The position numbers were made by a program, and so were the translations under genes. Shown here one piece after another: positions 6,214 through 8,156 of a stretch of 8,156 nucleotides of DNA; position 1 is the stretch's first letter; the number at the start of each line of letters is the position of its first letter. The stretch spans positions 1 to 8,156 of the forward strand of contig DAIETC010000035.1 in the NCBI GenBank assembly GCA_027345905.1, written 5' to 3'. Origin of the DNA: Kineosporiaceae bacterium. GTDB taxonomy: Bacteria > Actinomycetota > Actinomycetes > Actinomycetales > Angustibacteraceae. A model generated the notes under the pieces. That model was not told the DNA's origin, did not search any database, and saw nothing but the letters and a program-made list of their open reading frames with translations.

Positions 6214-7113
6214 TCACTCGGGCGCTGAGGGCGCTGAGGGCGCTGGGGCAGCGGCAGCCGGCGGGGGAGGCGCATAGCGTTCGCGCAACAACGATCGACG
6301 TCGAGTGCCCTCGGTGTTCGCGCCCTTCTGGATGAAGACCAGGTTGTGGTAGGCGTGCACCTCGGTGATGTGCAGGTCGGTGTACGTCGGTTCGTAGTTC
6401 TCGTCGACGAACTCCTCGTAGTTCAGCCCGTCGAGCAGGTCCTTGACCAGTGCCATGCTGGTGTTCGGGTCGTGCCGGTCCTCGCTGCCCTGGAACTCCG
6501 GCCAGTACGACGTTTGCAGGTCCTCGATGGCGTAGATCCCGTCCCGGTGCAGCAGGGGGAACAACGTGTCGAACGAGATGCGCACGTGCGGGGAGAGGTG
6601 GCTGCCGTCGTCCACCACCACATCCAGGCGCCCGATCTGCTCGGCGACCAGGCGCAGCGCGTGCGGTTGTGACTGGTCGGCGCGAAAGATCCGGATCCGG
6701 TCTTCCTCCAGTGCTGACTTCTCGTGCAGGTCGAGGCCGAAGATCGTGGCCCGGGGGAAGAACGCCTTCCACATGCGCAGGGACTCCCCGCCGCGGGCCG
6801 GGTCGGTATAACCCCCCACCCCGATCTCCAGCAGGTTGATCGGCTCGTCGCGCAGATGCTCCAGATGCCGCTGGTAGTGCTGGGCGTACCGGTGCTGGCC
6901 CCACTTGTCGGTCTGGAAGTGGCGCGCGAGGTCGGCGAGCGTCACCGGCGGTTGGGGCTCGGGTGGCTGCAGCCGGGCCCGGGCCTGCTCCAGGTCACGC
7001 TCGTACACCGACCACAGGGTTGCGGTCTTGCGGGAGATCACGAAGCCAGCGCGACGGCTGGCCCGGCGTACCCGCTGGGCGGCGGACGAGGTTCGGACAG
7101 GGGGGTTGGGCAC
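6214..7113 (-). CDS. Class I SAM-dependent methyltransferase, MycE/TylE-like
   Basis: A 299-residue predicted methyltransferase. The SAM-binding motif I is LLEIGVGGY (94-102), followed by the acidic end of strand 2 in GLDLHEKS (D128). Downstream are VVVDDGSH (165-172) and YAIEDLQTSYW (194-204), whose acids correspond to the metal-binding residues of MycE-type sugar O-methyltransferases from macrolide pathways. The signature FQTDKWGQHRYAQHYQRHL (66-84) before motif I is also typical of that group. No biosynthetic genes surround it, so the acceptor (perhaps a sugar of a glycolipid or polysaccharide) is unknown. The N-terminal 60 residues are basic and Pro-rich, and the last 19 residues are Pro/Ala/Ser low complexity. 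The start is a GTG supported by AAAGG seven bases upstream. Convergent with glnA2, with one base between stops; divergent from glnE. The fold is secure, the substrate is not. Confidence 0.88.
   Translation of the reverse strand: MPNPPVRTSSAAQRVRRASRRAGFVISRKTATLWSVYERDLEQARARLQPPEPQPPVTLADLARHFQTDKWGQHRYAQHYQRHLEHLRDEPINLLEIGVGGYTDPARGGESLRMWKAFFPRATIFGLDLHEKSALEEDRIRIFRADQSQPHALRLVAEQIGRLDVVVDDGSHLSPHVRISFDTLFPLLHRDGIYAIEDLQTSYWPEFQGSEDRHDPNTSMALVKDLLDGLNYEEFVDENYEPTYTDLHITEVHAYHNLVFIQKGANTEGTRRRSLLRERYAPPPPAAAAPAPSAPSAPE
6221..6247 (-). repeat. Three 9-bp tandem units at the methyltransferase 3' end
   Basis: GGCGCTGAG at 6221-6229 and 6230-6238, then GGCGCTGGG at 6239-6247 (plus strand). 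On the minus strand they encode the Pro-Ser-Ala / Pro-Ala-Pro tail of the methyltransferase just before its stop. In-frame microrepeat of low complexity. Confidence 0.85.
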
Positions 7114-7120
7114 CGGTGCA

Positions 7121-7125
7121 CCTTT
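7121..7125 (-). promoter_or_regulatory. Shine-Dalgarno of the methyltransferase
   Basis: On the minus strand AAAGG is followed by 7 nt (TGCACCG) and the GTG at 7113. This fixes the GTG start. It is the clearest unambiguous ribosome binding site in the window; the other starts lack one or share it with a -10-like hexamer. Confidence 0.65.
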
Positions 7126-7147
7126 GCTCTCGTTTCGGTGATCGCCG

Positions 7148-7153
7148 AGCGTA
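7148..7153 (-). promoter_or_regulatory. Putative -10 of the methyltransferase
   Basis: On the minus strand TACGCT fits TANNNT. Transcription starting about 7 nt downstream would give a leader of roughly 28 nt that includes the AAAGG ribosome binding site. Its -35 would fall at about 7171-7176, overlapping the proposed glnE -10. Confidence 0.35.
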
Positions 7154-7167
7154 CTTCAGCGGCCCGC

Positions 7168-7173
7168 TAGCGT
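7168..7173 (+). promoter_or_regulatory. Putative -10 of glnE (leaderless type)
   Basis: TAGCGT fits TANNNT and ends 7 nt (GAACCAG) before the GTG at 7181, the same geometry as TAGGAT before glnA2. This favours 7181 over the in-frame GTG at 7172, which overlaps the hexamer. No Shine-Dalgarno is present for either. Confidence 0.5.
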
Positions 7174-7180
7174 GAACCAG

Positions 7181-8156
7181 GTGAGCAGCACCCGATCGGC
7201 GACCATCGGTGGCCGGCTGGTCCGCCTGGGCTTCGCCGATCCCGCCCGGGCCGAACGAAACCTTGCCGACCCGGTGCTTGCCGGCCTGCTCGACCCGCTG
7301 GAGGACCTGTTCGAGGACGGTCCGCTGCTCGACTTGGCTCAGGCGCCCGACCCAGACCTGGCGTTGGCCGGGCTGGTGCGGGTGATGGAAGCGTTGCGGG
7401 CCGTGCAGCGGCTGGACCCCGACGATCCCTTGGTCGCCCGGGCCGACGCCGCCCACCTGCTGCAGGCGATCCGGGTGGCCGGGCCGGTGCGGCAGCGGCT
7501 GTTCGCGGTTCTGGGCTCCTCACCGGCGTTCACCGACCACCTCGTGCGCCATCCCGCGCACTGGGCGGTCCTGCTGGACGACAAGCCCCCGAGCGCGACG
7601 GCGTTACGTGCCGACCTGCTGCGTGCCGTGTACGCCGATCCCGACGTGCCCGCGCCGGTGGCCGAGGCGGGGGGGCTGGTGGGGCATGACCGCCTACGGG
7701 TGGCCTACCGGCGCCGGCTGCTGTCGCTGGCTGCCCGCGACCTGTCCGGCCCCGATCCGACGGCGATCCTGCCGGCCGTCGCCGGCGAGCTGGCGGACCT
7801 GGCCGATGCGGCGCTGGAGGCGGCCTTGGCCATCGCGCGCGCCGAGCTGGCACCCGGGTCTTCCCCGTGCCGCCTCGCGGTCATCGCGATGGGCAAGTGC
7901 GGTGGCCGCGAGCTGAACTACGTCAGCGACGTGGACGTGATCTTCGTCGCCGAGCCGACAGCTGAGCCGACGGCCGGGACGACGGCCGGGACGACGGCCG
8001 GGACGACGGCCGCTACGACGGCCGGGACGACGGCCGAGGCGGAGGCGCTGGCGACGGCGCACCAGCTGGCTACCGGGCTGATGCGTGCCTGCTCCGCGGT
8101 GACGGCGGAGGGGACCTTGTGGCCGGTGGACGCCAACCTTCGTCCCGAAGGCCGCC
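7181..8156 (+). CDS. glnE: Glutamine synthetase adenylyltransferase/deadenylylase, N-terminal part
   Basis: Bifunctional enzyme that adenylylates and deadenylylates a tyrosine of glutamine synthetase in response to nitrogen status. Only 325 codons are inside the window; from memory full-length homologues have about 950-1000 residues, so the second catalytic domain and C-terminus are missing. A helical N-terminal region (LGFADPARAERNLADP, 16-31; SSPAFTDHLVRHPAHWAVLL, 113-132) leads into the first nucleotidyltransferase domain. That domain has the signature AMGKCGGRELNYVSDVDV (236-253) with catalytic Asp D250 and D252, and the third Asp D317 in LWPVDANLRPEGR. By E. coli numbering of functions this first domain is the deadenylylating one. 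Between the Asp pair and the third Asp lies a 28-residue tetrapeptide repeat (258-285). The GTG at 7181 is chosen because TAGCGT lies 7 nt upstream; GTG at 7172 is an alternative. The gene diverges from the methyltransferase. Its partner is probably GlnA1, which is outside the window. Confidence 0.95.
   Translation, partial: MSSTRSATIGGRLVRLGFADPARAERNLADPVLAGLLDPLEDLFEDGPLLDLAQAPDPDLALAGLVRVMEALRAVQRLDPDDPLVARADAAHLLQAIRVAGPVRQRLFAVLGSSPAFTDHLVRHPAHWAVLLDDKPPSATALRADLLRAVYADPDVPAPVAEAGGLVGHDRLRVAYRRRLLSLAARDLSGPDPTAILPAVAGELADLADAALEAALAIARAELAPGSSPCRLAVIAMGKCGGRELNYVSDVDVIFVAEPTAEPTAGTTAGTTAGTTAATTAGTTAEAEALATAHQLATGLMRACSAVTAEGTLWPVDANLRPEGR
7952..8035 (+). repeat. Seven-unit 12-bp minisatellite inside glnE
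   Basis: Units begin at 7952, 7964, 7976, 7988, 8000, 8012 and 8024. Units 3, 4, 5 and 7 are exactly GGGACGACGGCC; unit 6 starts GCT instead of GGG; units 1 and 2 are GAGCCGACAGCT and GAGCCGACGGCC. They encode two EPTA, then GTTA three times, ATTA and GTTA, all in frame. The near-identity of the later units points to recent slippage expansion. Confidence 0.93.

Noticed and set aside
4536..6275. A 579-codon minus-strand open frame opposite glnA2
   Set aside because: It is antisense to the unmistakable glutamine synthetase, spans both the repeat array and the stop region, and shows no recognisable family.

Overview
The window is high-GC, densely coded DNA with GTG starts and strong third-position G/C bias. 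It comes from an actinomycete (Actinomycetota); the genus cannot be read from the sequence. From memory, the trio nadE, glnA2 and glnE lies close together in other actinomycetes, including Streptomyces coelicolor, and glnA2 and glnE are adjacent in Mycobacterium tuberculosis. This window looks like that conserved nitrogen/NAD neighbourhood with extra genes between.

Layout, left to right: glutamine-dependent NAD+ synthetase nadE (minus strand, C-terminal end cut by the window edge); a divergent FAD-dependent oxidoreductase of the CrtI/PYROXD2 type (plus); an AbiEi-like winged-helix protein with a DUF559-like C-terminal domain (minus); a GlnA2-type class I glutamine synthetase (plus); a MycE-like class I SAM methyltransferase (minus, tail to tail with glnA2); and the N-terminal third of glnE, the glutamine synthetase adenylyltransferase (plus, cut by the right edge). 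NadE consumes glutamine, GlnA2 belongs to the enzyme family that makes glutamine or gamma-glutamyl amides, and GlnE controls a glutamine synthetase, so nitrogen metabolism is the common thread. The oxidoreductase, the AbiEi-like gene and the methyltransferase have no evident link to it. Strands alternate gene by gene, so there is no operon here.

The most unusual structure is non-coding. Two 68-bp repeats (62 of 68 bases identical, same orientation, 1328 bp apart) flank the AbiEi-like gene. Each contains a nested hairpin centred on the invariant palindrome CGTGATCACG and is followed by an array of CTGCACCCATGG-like units whose spacing is shared (12, 18, then 17-18 bp). The copy in front of glnA2 has six units and a nearly perfect hairpin. 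The copy between the oxidoreductase and the AbiEi-like gene is degraded, with four units. A separate 14-bp-period triplet of TGATTGG lies directly beside the intact copy.

Four genes (nadE, the oxidoreductase, glnA2, glnE) have a TANNNT -10-like hexamer ending only 6-8 nt before the chosen start, which suggests leaderless transcripts. The methyltransferase instead has a Shine-Dalgarno sequence and a short leader. Three genes (nadE, the methyltransferase, glnE) carry in-frame tandem microrepeats; the largest is a 12-bp unit repeated seven times inside the first nucleotidyltransferase domain of GlnE.
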